Shown here one piece after another: positions 23,921 to 34,190 of a stretch of DNA of 64,000 nucleotides. The notes under the pieces were generated by a model. It was not told where the DNA came from. It saw only the letters and a list, made by a program, of their open reading frames with translations, and made no database searches. The first letter of the stretch is position 1, and each line of letters starts with the position of its first letter. The DNA lies in assembly GCF_016595675.1 (NCBI RefSeq), contig NZ_JAENJH010000002.1, positions 1,054,001-1,118,000 on the forward strand, in the 5' to 3' direction. A program made the position numbers and the translations under genes. This DNA is from Prauserella cavernicola. Its GTDB lineage: Bacteria > Actinomycetota > Actinomycetes > Mycobacteriales > Pseudonocardiaceae.

Positions 23921-24736
23921 TCAGCCCAGGTAGGCGAGTACCCCTTCGGTGATCGCGTCGGCGTAGCGCTGCCTGCCCTCGGGTGTGGACATCACCGAGG
24001 CCTCGTCGGGGTTGCGCATGTTGCCGCACTCCACGAGCACGGCGGGCACCTCGGAGAGGTTCAGCCCCGCCAGGTCGTCACGGCCGGAGAGGCCGCCTTC
24101 GCCGATGTAGTCGGCCACGGGGAACTCGGCGGCCATCGCATCGAGCACCGTTGTGGCCAGCCGGTTCGCGGGGTCGCCCTGCGCCGGGTTGAGCGGCGGG
24201 TCGGAGAAGGCGACGTGAAAGCCGCTGCCCTGCGTCGACGAGCCGTCGGCGTGGATGGACACCACGGCGTCGGCATTCACCTCGTTGCCGATCGCCGCGC
24301 GCCGGTCGACGCACGGCCCGACGCCGTCGTCGGAGTCGCGGGTGCCGACCACGCGCACCCCGCGGGCGCGCAGCGCCTCGCCGACCCGCTTCGCGACGTC
24401 GAAGTTGAACACGTGCTCGGGGTAGCCGTCGTCGGTCGCCGTGCCGGTGGTGTTGCAGGGCTTCATCCGTCCTCGCCCCGCAGGCACCTCGCGGTTGATC
24501 TCGGAGAGTGCCGAGGCGTTGCCGCCGTTGTGGCCGGCGTCGAGCACCACGGTGGGCGGGTCCGGCTCGGGCGTGGTGCTCCGTGGCGGAGCGGTGGTCG
24601 GCACCTGCCGGGGTGTGGAGCTGACGCGGTCGGGGGCCGGGCTCTGGCTCGCAGCGGGTGCGGCAGCCCCGCCGTCCGGTCCGCACGAACTCAGCGCCAG
24701 AGAAACGAACAGCAGCGCAACACCACGACGACGCAC
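23921..24736 (-). CDS. N-acetylmuramoyl-L-alanine amidase (Amidase_3), lipoprotein
   Basis: A 271-residue peptidoglycan hydrolase related by position and sequence pattern to M. tuberculosis Rv3717. A lipobox (LALSSC, Cys at about 18) follows a short signal, then a Ser/Thr/Pro linker to about 60. The zinc enzyme domain shows DAGHNGGN (first His), NREVPAG (Glu), VSIHADGSS (second His) and the catalytic Glu in AVLVECGNMRNPDEA near 237. It cleaves the bond between MurNAc and L-Ala of the stem peptide. It is convergent with dnaX (nine bases apart) and divergent from ebfC. Confidence 0.9.
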   Translation of the reverse strand: MRRRGVALLFVSLALSSCGPDGGAAAPAASQSPAPDRVSSTPRQVPTTAPPRSTTPEPDPPTVVLDAGHNGGNASALSEINREVPAGRGRMKPCNTTGTATDDGYPEHVFNFDVAKRVGEALRARGVRVVGTRDSDDGVGPCVDRRAAIGNEVNADAVVSIHADGSSTQGSGFHVAFSDPPLNPAQGDPANRLATTVLDAMAAEFPVADYIGEGGLSGRDDLAGLNLSEVPAVLVECGNMRNPDEASVMSTPEGRQRYADAITEGVLAYLG

Positions 24737-24813
24737 GGCTCACACCGTGCCACACGCGCTGCGACTAGGCTGGACACGACGTCACGCAAGCTACGAAAGC
24801 GGGAATCCGAATC

Positions 24814-25188
24814 ATGGTGCAGCCCGGCGGCGGAATGCCCGACATGCAGCAGATCCTGCAGCAGGCCCAGAAGATGCAGGAACAGTTGGTCACGGCCCAG
24901 CAGGAGCTGGCGGAGGCTGAGGTCACCGGCACCTCCGGCGGCGGCCTGGTGACCGCGACCGTTTCCGGCGGCATGGAGCTCAAGAACCTGGCGATCGACC
25001 CCAAGATCGTCGACCCCGAGGACACCGAGACCCTGGCCGACCTGGTGGTGGCCGCGGTGCGCGACGCGACCCACAACGCGCAGAAGCTCACCGAGGAGAA
25101 GCTCGGCCCGCTCGCGGGTGGCCTCGGCGGTGGCGGCGGCATGCCCGACCTCGGCGGTCTCGGCAACCTCGGCCTGCCTGGACAGTAA
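24814..25188 (+). CDS. YbaB/EbfC nucleoid-associated protein
   Basis: A 124-residue dimeric DNA-binding protein with the family core [20 protein letters not shown] (about 9-28), [20 protein letters not shown] and [20 protein letters not shown], then a Gly-rich tail [17 protein letters not shown]. It lies two bases upstream of recR, the nearly universal pairing that implies a role in recombinational repair and nucleoid structure. A TAGGCT -10-like box at 24765-24770 fits a conventional leader of about 40 bases. Confidence 0.93.
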   Translation: MVQPGGGMPDMQQILQQAQKMQEQLVTAQQELAEAEVTGTSGGGLVTATVSGGMELKNLAIDPKIVDPEDTETLADLVVAAVRDATHNAQKLTEEKLGPLAGGLGGGGGMPDLGGLGNLGLPGQ

Positions 25189-25190
25189 CT

Positions 25191-25787
25191 TTGTACGAAG
25201 GCGTAGTTCAGGACCTCATCGACGAGCTGGGCAGGCTGCCCGGCATCGGTCCGAAGAGCGCGCAGCGCATCGCTTTCCACCTGCTGGCCACCGATCCGGT
25301 CGACATCGGCAGGCTCCAGGACGTGCTCGGCAAGGTGAAGGAAGGCGTGCGCTTCTGCGACGTCTGCGGCAACGTCTCCGAGGAGGAGCAGTGCCGCATC
25401 TGCCGGGACCTTCGTCGCGACCCGGCGCTCATCTGCGTGGTCGAGGAGCCCAAGGACGTCCTCGCCGTGGAACGCACCCGGGAGTTCCGGGGCCGCTACC
25501 ACGTGCTGGGCGGCGCGCTCGACCCGTTGTCGGGCATCGGGCCGGACCAGCTCCGCATCAAGGACCTGTTGTCCAGGATCGGGGCGGAAGAGGTGACCGA
25601 GGTGATCATCGCGACCGACCCCAACACAGAGGGCGAGGCCACCGCGACCTACCTCGTTCGCATGCTGCGTGACTTCCCCGGTCTGACCGTCACCCGGCTG
25701 GCCTCTGGCCTGCCGATGGGTGGCGACCTGGAGTTCGCCGACGAGCTCACCCTCGGCCGCGCGTTGTCCGGTCGCCGCGCGCTCTGA
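25191..25787 (+). CDS. recR: Recombination mediator protein RecR
   Basis: A 198-residue RecFOR-pathway protein that helps load RecA on gapped DNA. It has the N-terminal HhH region [17 protein letters not shown] (about 16-32), a C4 zinc finger [16 protein letters not shown] (about 56-71), and a Toprim domain [15 protein letters not shown] with [15 protein letters not shown]. The start is TTG 25191, two bases after the ebfC stop, so translation is coupled. Length and domain order are standard. Confidence 0.95.
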   Translation: MYEGVVQDLIDELGRLPGIGPKSAQRIAFHLLATDPVDIGRLQDVLGKVKEGVRFCDVCGNVSEEEQCRICRDLRRDPALICVVEEPKDVLAVERTREFRGRYHVLGGALDPLSGIGPDQLRIKDLLSRIGAEEVTEVIIATDPNTEGEATATYLVRMLRDFPGLTVTRLASGLPMGGDLEFADELTLGRALSGRRAL

Positions 25788-25798
25788 TCGAGGCGCTC

Positions 25799-26389
25799 GT
25801 GCCCGATCTCGCGGAGCCGGGCCGGACCGTCGCCGAGCGGGTGCTGCACACGTCGCCGAAGTTGGGCGGCGTGCGGCTGCTCGCCATCGACGGTCCGTCC
25901 GGCTCCGGCAAGTCCACGTTCGCCGCCGCGGTCGTGGCCGCCCTGCGCGAACGGGGCGTTTCCACCGCGCTCGTCGGCACCGACGACTTCGCCACCTGGA
26001 GCGACCCCGTCTCGTGGTGGCCCCGCCTGCGTGCCGGCGTGCTCGATCCGCTCGCCGACGGCCGTGCCGGCCGGTATCGCCGGATGGACTGGACCACTGG
26101 CGAGGCGAAGCCCGGCCCGCTGGTGGACGTGCCGGTGCCGCACGTGCTGGTGCTCGAAGGGGTCTCGGCAGGCCGGGCCTCCGTGCGGCCCCTGCTCTCG
26201 TATCTGTGCTGGATGGACGATCCCGACCCCGGCGTCCGGCTCGAACGCGCCGTGGCGAGGGACGGCGAGACGTCCAGACCACACCTGCTGGCCTGGCAAC
26301 GCTTCGAGTTCGGCTGGTTTTCGGCCGATCGCACGGCTGCTCATGCCGATGCGACGTTCGGACCAATGGAGGCCGACCAACGCGGGTAG
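25799..26389 (+). CDS. P-loop NTPase, uridine-kinase-like
   Basis: A 196-residue protein beginning at GTG 25799, 11 bases after recR, so probably co-transcribed. Walker A is IDGPSGSGKST (about 30-40), followed by VGTDDFATWSDPVSWWPRL (an acidic residue in the phosphoribulokinase/uridine-kinase position), VLVLEGVSAGR (Walker B-like) and a lid region RLERAVARDGETSRPHL. The fold is that of small-molecule kinases such as uridine kinase, but the substrate cannot be told. Such genes often follow recR in actinobacteria. Confidence 0.78.
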   Translation: MPDLAEPGRTVAERVLHTSPKLGGVRLLAIDGPSGSGKSTFAAAVVAALRERGVSTALVGTDDFATWSDPVSWWPRLRAGVLDPLADGRAGRYRRMDWTTGEAKPGPLVDVPVPHVLVLEGVSAGRASVRPLLSYLCWMDDPDPGVRLERAVARDGETSRPHLLAWQRFEFGWFSADRTAAHADATFGPMEADQRG

Positions 26390-26525
26390 CGGCCGTTCGG
26401 ACGGTCACTCTGAGTCGATGTTCAGCGACTGTTCGGTGTAACCCGCTCCTCCGCGTAGCCCGATCGTAACCTCCAGACCTTAAGTGAGCCGCCGATAACC
26501 GCTAGGGTCAGCGACCATCTGCGGT

Positions 26526-26542
26526 CACGTGTTCACGTGAAC
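26526..26542. promoter_or_regulatory. Double CACGTG palindrome upstream of the peptide ABC operon
   Basis: Two CACGTG cores at 26526-26531 and 26534-26539 overlap a perfect 12-bp palindrome GTTCACGTGAAC at 26531-26542. The site lies 37 bases before the ATG of the substrate-binding protein. It is a plausible operator close to the transcription start. No regulator is encoded next to it. Confidence 0.45.
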
Positions 26543-26578
26543 GCGACCGAACTGGAATTTCCTCCAAGGGGTGCCAAC

Positions 26579-28261
26579 ATGCTCCAAATGCGGGTGGCCC
26601 GATCGCGACGGACAGCCCTGATCGGGCTCACCGCCGCGCTCGCGGTGTCCTTGACCGCCTGTGCCGAATCCGAACGCGACAGCGGCGGCGGGCAGGAAGG
26701 CGGCACGCTGGTATTCGGCGCTCCTGGCGCCCCGTCGAACTTCGACCCGTTCTACGCCTCCGACGGCGAGACGTTCCGCGTGACGCGGCAGATGTTCGAG
26801 ACCCTCGTCGGCATCAAGCCCGGCACCGCTGAGCTGGAGCCCGAGCTCGCCACCGACTGGGAGTCCACCCCCGACGGCAAGGTCTGGACCTTCAACCTCA
26901 AAGAGGACGTGAAGTTCCACGACGGCACCCCGTTCAACGCCGACGCCGTCTGCAAGAACTTCGAGCGCATGTTCAACCAGACCGGCGCGGGCGCCACGGC
27001 CGCCCTGTCGTACTACTGGATCGAGAACTTCGGCGGCTTCGCCGACGGCGCCAAGCCGTCGCTGTTCAAGGGCTGCACTGCCGAGAACCCCACCACCGTC
27101 AAGCTCGAGCTGACGCGGTTCACGGCGCGCTTCCCGACCATGCTCAGCCAGGACTCGTTCTCCATGCAGAGCCCCAAGGCGCTGGACGAGTACAAGGCCA
27201 ACGACGTCAAGGCCGAGGGCAGTGGCTTCGTCTTCTCCGAGTACGCGCGTCAGCACCCGACGGGCACCGGTCCGTTCAAGTTCACCTCGTACGACGAGGG
27301 CAACGGCACCATCGAGCTCGCTCGCAACGACGAGTACTCGGGCGACAAGGCCAAGCTCAACAAGCTGATCTTCCGCGTGATCGAGGACGAGACCGCGCGC
27401 AAGCAGGCGCTCGAAGCCGGTGACATCGACGGCTACGACTTCCCGTCGCCCGCCGACTGGGCCTCGCTGGAGGACGCCGGCTACAACGTCCAGATCCGCG
27501 ATCCGTTCAACATCCTGTACCTGGGCATCACCCAGAAGAACAACGAGGCGCTCCGGGACCTGAAGGTCCGCCAGGCGCTGGCGCACGCGATCGACCGCCA
27601 GACTCTGGTCGACTCCGTGATGCCGGAGAACTCCGAGGTCGCCAAGGAGTTCTACCCGTCCTCGGTCGAGGGCTACGCCGACGACGTGCAGGAGTACCCG
27701 TACGACCCGGACAAGGCCAAGCAGCTGCTGCGCGAGGCCGGGCACGAGAACCTCACCGTGGAGCTGTGGTGGCCGACCCAGGTCACCAGGCCCTACATGC
27801 CGAACCCGCAGTCGATCTTCGGTGCGCTGCAGGAGGACCTCGAGGCCGCCGGCATCACCGTGAAGCCCATCAGCAAGCCGTGGGCAGGCGGTTACGTCGA
27901 CCAGGTCGAGGTCGCCGACGCCCAGCTGTTCCTGCTGGGCTGGACGGGTGACTACAACTCGCCGTACAACTTCATCGGCACGTTCTTCGGCAACGCGGAG
28001 AACCAGTTCTGGACCTCCGGTTCGCCGTGGGGCCAGGAGCTGGCCGACTCCCTCGCCGACGCCGACACCACGGTGGAGGAAGGCGAGCGCGACGCGAAGT
28101 ACCAGGAGATCAACCGCAAGTTGATGTCCGACTACCTGCCCGCGATTCCGCTCTCGCACTCCCCGCCGGCCATGGTGGTCTCCTCCGACGTTCAGGGGCT
28201 GGTGCCCAGCCCGCTGACCAAGGAGGAGTTCGCCTCGGTCACCGTGTCCTCCGGCGAGTAA
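26579..28261 (+). CDS. Peptide ABC transporter substrate-binding lipoprotein (SBP family 5)
   Basis: 560 residues. ATG 26579 follows AAGGGG; it gives a short basic signal peptide with lipobox LTAC (Cys at about 22). The mature protein has the family 5 opening GTLVFGAPGAPSNFDPFYAS, the signature region KVWTFNLKEDVKFHDGTPFN (about 100-119) and KVRQALAHAIDRQTLVD. It captures di- or oligopeptides (or similar solutes) outside the membrane and passes them to the permeases encoded just downstream. All five components (binding protein, two permeases, two ATPases) run in one operon to 32332. The M. tuberculosis Dpp system has the same composition. Confidence 0.92.
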   Translation: MLQMRVARSRRTALIGLTAALAVSLTACAESERDSGGGQEGGTLVFGAPGAPSNFDPFYASDGETFRVTRQMFETLVGIKPGTAELEPELATDWESTPDGKVWTFNLKEDVKFHDGTPFNADAVCKNFERMFNQTGAGATAALSYYWIENFGGFADGAKPSLFKGCTAENPTTVKLELTRFTARFPTMLSQDSFSMQSPKALDEYKANDVKAEGSGFVFSEYARQHPTGTGPFKFTSYDEGNGTIELARNDEYSGDKAKLNKLIFRVIEDETARKQALEAGDIDGYDFPSPADWASLEDAGYNVQIRDPFNILYLGITQKNNEALRDLKVRQALAHAIDRQTLVDSVMPENSEVAKEFYPSSVEGYADDVQEYPYDPDKAKQLLREAGHENLTVELWWPTQVTRPYMPNPQSIFGALQEDLEAAGITVKPISKPWAGGYVDQVEVADAQLFLLGWTGDYNSPYNFIGTFFGNAENQFWTSGSPWGQELADSLADADTTVEEGERDAKYQEINRKLMSDYLPAIPLSHSPPAMVVSSDVQGLVPSPLTKEEFASVTVSSGE

Positions 28262-28270
28262 CAGAGAACT

Positions 28271-29293
28271 GTGCTCCGCTTTACGGTTCGGCGGGTGCTG
28301 CAACTCGCACTCGTCGTGGTAGTGCTGTCGGTGCTGATCTTCGGCTGGCTGCGGATGCTCCCGGGAGGGCCGGTTTCGGCCCTCCTGGGGGACCGCGGTA
28401 CGGCCGAGAGCCGCGCCGAGCTGACCGAGGCGCTCGGACTGAACGACCCGATCTTCGTTCAGTACTTCGCCTTCCTCGGTCGGGCCATCACCGGTGACTT
28501 CGGTACGTCCACCGGTGTCTCGCCCGGCAAGCCAGCGATGGAACTGTTCCTCGAACGGTTCCCGGCGACGCTCGAGCTCAGCATCGCGGCGATCCTGCTC
28601 GCGCTGATCTTCGCGATCCCGCTCGGCTACCTCGCCGCCCGTCGTCGCGGCGGCTGGCTGGACAACGCGGGCGTCGTCGGCTCGATGATCGGCATCTCGA
28701 TTCCGATCTTCTTCCTGGCCTTCCTGCTCAAGTACTTCCTGTCGATCAAGCTCGGCTGGCTGCCGACGGGCGGACGGCAGAGCCCGGACATCGATGCCAC
28801 GCGCATCACCGGGTTCTTCGTCCTCGACGGGGTGCTCACCAGGGAATGGGACGCCGCGTGGGACGCGCTGCGACACCTGTTGCTGCCCGCGGTGGCGCTC
28901 GCCTCGATCCCGTTCGCCGTGATCTTCCGGATCACCAGGGCGTCGGTGCTCGACGTGCTCGACGAGGACTACGTGCGCACCGCGCGGTCGAAGGGCCTGA
29001 CGCGGCGGATCATCCGCGACCGGCACATCCTGCGTAACGCCATGTTGCCGGTGGTGACGACGGTCGGCTTGCAGACCGGCGCGCTACTGTCCGGCGCAGT
29101 GCTCACCGAGACGGTGTTCTCGTGGCAGGGAATCGGGCAGGCGCTGGCGATCGGGTTCGAACGCAAGGACTTCGCCGTGCTGCAGGTGGTGATCATCGCG
29201 GCCGCGATGGCCTACGTACTGGTCAACCTCATCGTTGACCTGTCGTACGCGGTGATCGACCCGCGCATCCGCTCGGCGCAGAAAGTGAGCTAG
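28271..29293 (+). CDS. Peptide ABC transporter permease (DppB family)
   Basis: A 340-residue inner-membrane protein starting at GTG 28271, nine bases after the binding-protein stop. Six membrane helices are expected, beginning LQLALVVVVLSVLIFGWL (about 9-26); the periplasmic loop carries GLNDPIFVQYFAFL, and the ATPase-contact EAA loop is DYVRTARSKGLTRRIIRDRHI (about 235-255). With the DppC-like partner it forms the channel for peptides. Confidence 0.92.
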   Translation: MLRFTVRRVLQLALVVVVLSVLIFGWLRMLPGGPVSALLGDRGTAESRAELTEALGLNDPIFVQYFAFLGRAITGDFGTSTGVSPGKPAMELFLERFPATLELSIAAILLALIFAIPLGYLAARRRGGWLDNAGVVGSMIGISIPIFFLAFLLKYFLSIKLGWLPTGGRQSPDIDATRITGFFVLDGVLTREWDAAWDALRHLLLPAVALASIPFAVIFRITRASVLDVLDEDYVRTARSKGLTRRIIRDRHILRNAMLPVVTTVGLQTGALLSGAVLTETVFSWQGIGQALAIGFERKDFAVLQVVIIAAAMAYVLVNLIVDLSYAVIDPRIRSAQKVS

Positions 29294-29295
29294 CT

Positions 29296-30276
29296 ATGAC
29301 GTCGTCACGTGCGGCGAAAATCGACCGGCTCGCCAGCGTGGCCGCGCGGGGTCCCGAACTCGAACCGGGTCCGGAGGGCTCGGGCTCACGCAACGCCACC
29401 GATGCGGGAGTCAGCCTCGCCGCCTCGGCGTGGCGGAGGCTGCGCCGCAACCCGGTGTTCCTCGTGGGCGCCGTGGTGATCGGGCTGTTCGTGCTGCTGG
29501 CGTTGCTGGCGCCGCTCATCGCCCCCCACGACCCGGCGCTGCGGCTGCTGGACGATCAGGTTTCCCGGGCTCGCAACGAGATCCCGCCACCACAGGACGG
29601 TCACCCTCTCGGCGGTGACCAGTTCGGCCGCGACCTGTTTTCGCGGATGCTGCTCGGTTCCCAGCAGACGTTGCTGGTGGCCGTGCTCGCCACGGTGATC
29701 GGCCTCGGCGGCGGGCTGGTGCTCGGCACGCTCGCCGGCGCGTTCGGCGGCTGGGTCGACTCGCTCGTCATGCGGATCGTGGACGTGCTGCTCTCGATCC
29801 CGTCGCTGCTGCTGGCCGTGTCCATCGGTGCGCTGTTCGCCGATCAAACACAGTTCACGGTGATCCTGGCGGTCGCGATCGTGCAGATCCCGATCTTCGC
29901 GCGACTACTGCGCGGAACGATGCTGAGCGTGCGGCAGAGCGACCACGTGCTCGCGGCCAAGGCGCTCGGCGTGAAACGCGGGGCGATCGTGTTCCGGCAC
30001 ATCCTGCCGAACTCGCTCGGCCCGGTGATCGTGCAGTCGACGCTCGTGCTCGCCATCGCGGTGCTCGACGCGGCCGCACTGTCGTTCCTCGGCCTCGGTG
30101 CCGCGGACGACGCGATTCCGGAATGGGGTCAGATGCTCGGCAACGCGCAGGACTATTTCGACAACCAGCCGCACCTGGCGTTCCTGCCCGCCGTGTGCAT
30201 CATCGTGGTGGCGCTGGGCTTCACACTCGTCGGTGAGTCGATGCGCGAAGCCCTCGACCCGCGGCAGCGGAGGTGA
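29296..30276 (+). CDS. Peptide ABC transporter permease (DppC family)
   Basis: 326 residues. A hydrophilic N-terminus of about 50 residues precedes the first helix ([20 protein letters not shown]), then [15 protein letters not shown] (the DppC signature, about 97-111) and the EAA loop [20 protein letters not shown]. It starts two bases after the DppB-like stop. It forms the heterodimeric pore with the preceding permease. Confidence 0.92.
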   Translation: MTSSRAAKIDRLASVAARGPELEPGPEGSGSRNATDAGVSLAASAWRRLRRNPVFLVGAVVIGLFVLLALLAPLIAPHDPALRLLDDQVSRARNEIPPPQDGHPLGGDQFGRDLFSRMLLGSQQTLLVAVLATVIGLGGGLVLGTLAGAFGGWVDSLVMRIVDVLLSIPSLLLAVSIGALFADQTQFTVILAVAIVQIPIFARLLRGTMLSVRQSDHVLAAKALGVKRGAIVFRHILPNSLGPVIVQSTLVLAIAVLDAAALSFLGLGAADDAIPEWGQMLGNAQDYFDNQPHLAFLPAVCIIVVALGFTLVGESMREALDPRQRR

Positions 30277-30281
30277 CCGGG

Positions 30282-31277
30282 ATGGCACTGCTCGAAGTAC
30301 GCGATCTCTCGATCACCTTCCACCGCAAGGGCGAGGAGCCCTCCGTCGCGGTGGACAACATCAGCTTCAACGTGGAGCCAGGCCAGACGGTGGGGCTCGT
30401 CGGCGAGTCCGGTTGCGGCAAGTCCGTGACGTCGCTGGCCATCATGGGACTGCTGCCCTCGCGGGGAGCGAAGGTCGGCGGCTCGGTGACGTTCGAGGGC
30501 GAGGAGCTGCTCGGACTCTCGCAGCGGGAGCTCGACGAGCGGCGTGGCCGCGACCTCGGCATGGTGTTCCAGGACCCGCTCTCGTCGCTGAACCCGGTGG
30601 TGCCCATCGGGCTGCAGATCTCGGAAGTGCTGGAGCGGCACCGGAAGCTGGGCCGCAAGGAGGCCAAGGCGGAGGCCGCCGAGCTGCTCAACCGGGTCGG
30701 CATCCCCGACCCGAAGCGGCGGCTCGACGAGTACCCGCACCAGCTCTCCGGTGGCATGCGCCAGCGCGCGCTGATCGCCATCGCGCTGGCGTGCAGGCCG
30801 AGGCTGCTGATCGCCGACGAGCCGACCACCGCGCTCGACGTGACGATCCAGGCCCAGATCCTGAGCCTGCTCTCGGAGCTGGTGTCCGGAACGGACACTG
30901 CGCTGATCATGATCACGCACGATCTCGGTGTGGTGGCTGGACTCTGCGACGAGGTCAACGTGATGTACGGCGGCCGGATCGTCGAGCGCGCGCAGCGGCA
31001 CGCGCTTTTCGCCGAGCCGAGGCACCCCTACACCCACGGGCTGCTGGCGTCGATCCCGCGGCTCGACGCGCCGCGCGGCGAGAAGCTGGTGCCGATCCGG
31101 GGGTCCGTTGTGGACAACATCGCGTGGTCGCGCGGGTGCGCGTTCGCGCCGAGGTGCCCGAGCCAGCTGGAGGAGTGCTGGAGCGATCCTCCCGAGCTGG
31201 TCGACGACCGGGGTGGCATGCTGCGCTGCCACAACCCGGTCGAGGTCGCGCCGATGGCAGCGGAGGGAGCGCGATGA
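30282..31277 (+). CDS. Peptide ABC transporter ATP-binding protein (DppD family)
   Basis: A 331-residue cytoplasmic ATPase. Walker [11 protein letters not shown] (about 45-54), Q-loop [14 protein letters not shown] signature [11 protein letters not shown], Walker [13 protein letters not shown], switch His in MITHDLG, and a C-terminal oligopeptide-transporter extension with [15 protein letters not shown], whose cysteines bind an iron-sulfur cluster in relatives. ATG 30282 is preferred because GGAGG lies eight bases upstream; GTG 30273 is the alternative. Confidence 0.93.
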   Translation: MALLEVRDLSITFHRKGEEPSVAVDNISFNVEPGQTVGLVGESGCGKSVTSLAIMGLLPSRGAKVGGSVTFEGEELLGLSQRELDERRGRDLGMVFQDPLSSLNPVVPIGLQISEVLERHRKLGRKEAKAEAAELLNRVGIPDPKRRLDEYPHQLSGGMRQRALIAIALACRPRLLIADEPTTALDVTIQAQILSLLSELVSGTDTALIMITHDLGVVAGLCDEVNVMYGGRIVERAQRHALFAEPRHPYTHGLLASIPRLDAPRGEKLVPIRGSVVDNIAWSRGCAFAPRCPSQLEECWSDPPELVDDRGGMLRCHNPVEVAPMAAEGAR

Positions 31278-32332
31278 GCGACGACGTACTGGTCACGATC
31301 GACGACCTCAAGGTGCATTTCCCGATCAAGCGGGGAATCGTGCTCGACCGCACGGTCGGCTACGTCTACGCCGTCGACGGGGTGAGCCTGACCATCAACA
31401 GGGGCGAGACCTACGGCCTCGTCGGCGAGTCGGGGTGTGGCAAGACCACGCTCGGGCGCGCGCTGCTGCGGCTCGTGGAGCCCACGGACGGGCGGGCCGA
31501 CTTCGACGGCACCGACCTCTCCACGCTCAAGGGCGAGGAGCTGCGCACCATGCGCCGCCGGATGCAGATGGTGTTCCAGGACCCGCTGTCCAGTTTGGAC
31601 CCTCGTCAGTCGGTGGAGTCGCTGCTCGTCGAGGGCATGCGCGCACACGGGCTCGACAAGGGCAAGGAACAGACCCACCAGCGGCTCAAGGAGCTCCTGG
31701 CCGCGGTGGGCCTGCCGGAGAGCGCGCTGCGCCGGTACCCGCACGAGTTCTCGGGCGGGCAGCGGCAGCGCATCGGCATCGCGAGGGCGCTCGCGGTGGA
31801 GCCGGACCTGATCGTGGCGGACGAGCCGGTGTCGGCGCTCGACGTCTCGGTGCAGGCACAGGTGGTCAACCTGCTGGAGGAGCTGCAGGACGAGCTGGGA
31901 CTCACCTACCTCGTCATCGCGCACGACCTGGCGGTGGTGCGCCACATCTCCGACCGGATCGGCGTGATGTACCTGGGCTCGATGGTGGAGGAAGCCGACT
32001 CCGACGAGCTCTACCGGCAGCCGCTGCACCCGTACACGCGGGCGCTGCTCTCGGCGATCCCGGTGCCCGACCCCGTGGTGGAGGACAGCCGCGAGCAGAT
32101 CCTGCTCTCGGGAGACCTGCCCTCGCCGGCCGACCCGCCCACCGGGTGCCGGTTCCACACCCGCTGCCCGTGGCGGCAGGAGACCCTGTGCGACACCGAC
32201 CGGCCGCAGCTGCGGGAGATCGGTGAGGGGCACCGGGTGGCCTGCCACTACGCGGAGGACATCCTCGAGGGCCGGCTCTCGCCGCACGAGGTGGAGCCGG
32301 AACTGGTGCAACCGGACGCCGTCACGTCCTGA
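31274..32332 (+). CDS. Peptide ABC transporter ATP-binding protein (DppF family)
   Basis: A 352-residue second ATPase. It starts in an ATGA overlap with the DppD-like gene. An N-terminal extension ([20 protein letters not shown]) is typical of DppF/OppF. Walker [11 protein letters not shown] (about 53-62), [13 protein letters not shown], signature [11 protein letters not shown], Walker [13 protein letters not shown], and the C-terminal Cys motif [15 protein letters not shown]. The last 85 bases are overlapped antisense by the EamA gene. Confidence 0.93.
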   Translation: MSDDVLVTIDDLKVHFPIKRGIVLDRTVGYVYAVDGVSLTINRGETYGLVGESGCGKTTLGRALLRLVEPTDGRADFDGTDLSTLKGEELRTMRRRMQMVFQDPLSSLDPRQSVESLLVEGMRAHGLDKGKEQTHQRLKELLAAVGLPESALRRYPHEFSGGQRQRIGIARALAVEPDLIVADEPVSALDVSVQAQVVNLLEELQDELGLTYLVIAHDLAVVRHISDRIGVMYLGSMVEEADSDELYRQPLHPYTRALLSAIPVPDPVVEDSREQILLSGDLPSPADPPTGCRFHTRCPWRQETLCDTDRPQLREIGEGHRVACHYAEDILEGRLSPHEVEPELVQPDAVTS

Positions 32333-33201
32333 GGCTCGCGTTTCCTCCGTGACCAGCGCACGGAGCCGAGCAGTACGCCGCTGACCACGACGGCGCTCGC
32401 GACGATCTCGATCGGCGTCGGGCGCTCGTCGAGCAGCAGGAACGCCATCGTGAGGCCGACGACGGGCACGAGCAGGGAGAACGGCGCGACCGTGCTGGCC
32501 GGGTTGCGGCGCATGAGCGCGCTCCAGATCCCGGAGCCCACCACCGTGCCGAGCACGGCGGTGTAGGCCATCCCGGCCAGCGCGGGCAGATGGAAGGTGC
32601 TGACGCTGTCCCACTGCGCGGCGGGGCCCTCGAAGATCATCGAGAGGCCCCACATGGGCAGTGGAGGCACCACGGACATCCACAGCGTGAAGCGCAGGGG
32701 CTGCTCGGGTTCGGCCTTGCGCAGGCAGAGGTTGCCGCACGCCCAGCTCAGCGCGCCGAGCAGGGTGAGCAACACGGGCAGCAGCGCGGCGTACTCGGCG
32801 CGCTGCCACGCGATGGCGCTCATCCCGGCGACGGCGAGCACGATGCCGGCCACCTGCCACGCGGTGAGCTTCTCGCGCAGGAACACCGCACCGAGTAGCA
32901 CCGTGAACGGCGCCGAGGCCTGCAGCACCAGCGACGCCAGTCCCGTGGGCATGCCCGTGTTCATGGCCACGAACAGGAACGCGAACTGCAGGGTGCCGAA
33001 GCCGAGGCCGTAGCCGATCAGCCAGCGCAGCTTCACCTTCGGCCACGGTACGAGCAGGATCGTCGGGATCGCGATGACCACGAATCGCAGCGCGCCGGCG
33101 AACAGCGGCGGGAAGTGCGTGAGGGTGGCATGGATCGCGAGGAAGTTGCAGCCCCAGAGCAGAGCGGTGAACGCGGCGAGTAAGCGGTCCCGACCAGGCA
33201 C
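32248..33201 (-). CDS. EamA/DMT-superfamily transporter
   Basis: A 317-residue membrane protein with ten predicted helices in two EamA repeats (about 5-135 and 145-280), beginning [20 protein letters not shown]. RhaT/YdcZ-like exporters of metabolites or amino acids share this fold; the substrate is unknown. Its last roughly 28 codons ([20 protein letters not shown] and onward) run antisense through the end of the DppF-like gene and look like non-conserved readthrough. It is divergent from the LysR gene, which probably controls it. Confidence 0.88.
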   Translation of the reverse strand: MPGRDRLLAAFTALLWGCNFLAIHATLTHFPPLFAGALRFVVIAIPTILLVPWPKVKLRWLIGYGLGFGTLQFAFLFVAMNTGMPTGLASLVLQASAPFTVLLGAVFLREKLTAWQVAGIVLAVAGMSAIAWQRAEYAALLPVLLTLLGALSWACGNLCLRKAEPEQPLRFTLWMSVVPPLPMWGLSMIFEGPAAQWDSVSTFHLPALAGMAYTAVLGTVVGSGIWSALMRRNPASTVAPFSLLVPVVGLTMAFLLLDERPTPIEIVASAVVVSGVLLGSVRWSRRKREPQDVTASGCTSSGSTSCGESRPSRMSSA

Positions 33202-33282
33202 GGCTTACAGCTTGCGCCCGCTAACAATGAAGCACCAGCGAGAATGTGTTCAGTGATTGTGTAGCCATGCTTCACTGTGGGC

Positions 33283-34188
33283 ATGGACCTCGGCAGACTC
33301 AGGACACTGCGGGAGTTCGCCGACCGCGGCAGTGTGACCGCTGCCGCACTGGCGTTGCACTGCACGCCGTCGGCGGTGTCGCAGCAACTGCGTGCGCTGC
33401 AGGATGAGGTCGGGCTCACGCTCACCGAGCCGGCAGGGCGCGGGCTGCGGCTCACCGACGCGGGCAGGGCGCTCGTGGCCAGGGCCGATGACGTGCTGGC
33501 CGCGCTGGAGCGGGCGGAGTCGGAGCTCGACGCCTACCGGCGCTCGCCACGCGGCCGGGTGCGCCTCGCGATCTTCCCTTCGGCCGGGTTGCTGCTCCTG
33601 CCGGGCCTGCTGCCGCGCTTCGCCGCGACCGACGGGCTCGACGTCGAGGTGCGCGATGTCGACATGACCCCGCCCGAGGTGCCGGGCCTGCTCGCCGACC
33701 ACGACGTGGTGGTGACCCACCGCGACGAGCACGCGGCGCCGTTCGCGGGCGAGCGCATCGACGTGGTGCCGTTGCTGCGGGAGCCGCTGGACGTGGCACT
33801 GCCGCCAGGGCACCCGCTTGGTGATCGCGAGCGGGTGGAGCTGACCGAGCTGGCTGGAGAACGCTGGATCAGTGTGGACGTGGGGTTCCCGGTGGACGAC
33901 GTGCTCGTGTCGCTCGCGACGCGAACGGGCGTGCGGCCGCGGGTCGAGTACCGCTTCAACGACTTCCGGATCACCGAGGCGCTGGTGGCCGCGGGGCACG
34001 GGATCGCGCTGCTGCCCAGGTACACGATGGACACTCGCCGGGTGCTGCGCAGGCCGCTCGCGGGGATCCGTGCGGCGCGGCTCATCGAGGCGGTGCTGCG
34101 AGCGGGCGCGCTCCGCCGCCCCGCCGTGACGGCGGTCCTGGACGCCCTGAAAACCGAAGCCGCGGCAGTGGGCAACGAACCCCACTAA
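33283..34188 (+). CDS. LysR-family transcriptional regulator
   Basis: 301 residues. Winged helix at about 1-60 (LRTLREFADRGSVTAAALAL, CTPSAVSQQLRALQDEVGL, TEPAGRGLRLTDAGRAL), followed by a periplasmic-binding-like effector domain (about 88-295). ATG 33283 is chosen; GTG 33277 is in frame. It is divergent from the EamA transporter with 81 bases between starts, the classical arrangement in which LysR regulates the neighbour in response to the exported compound. Immediately after its stop the 21-bp repeat array begins. Confidence 0.9.
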   Translation: MDLGRLRTLREFADRGSVTAAALALHCTPSAVSQQLRALQDEVGLTLTEPAGRGLRLTDAGRALVARADDVLAALERAESELDAYRRSPRGRVRLAIFPSAGLLLLPGLLPRFAATDGLDVEVRDVDMTPPEVPGLLADHDVVVTHRDEHAAPFAGERIDVVPLLREPLDVALPPGHPLGDRERVELTELAGERWISVDVGFPVDDVLVSLATRTGVRPRVEYRFNDFRITEALVAAGHGIALLPRYTMDTRRVLRRPLAGIRAARLIEAVLRAGALRRPAVTAVLDALKTEAAAVGNEPH

Positions 34189-34190
34189 CC

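Noticed and set aside
26525..29026. Minus-strand 833-codon frame over the peptide transporter genes
   Set aside because: It is antisense to a complete SBP and permease; no start signal or recognisable domain.
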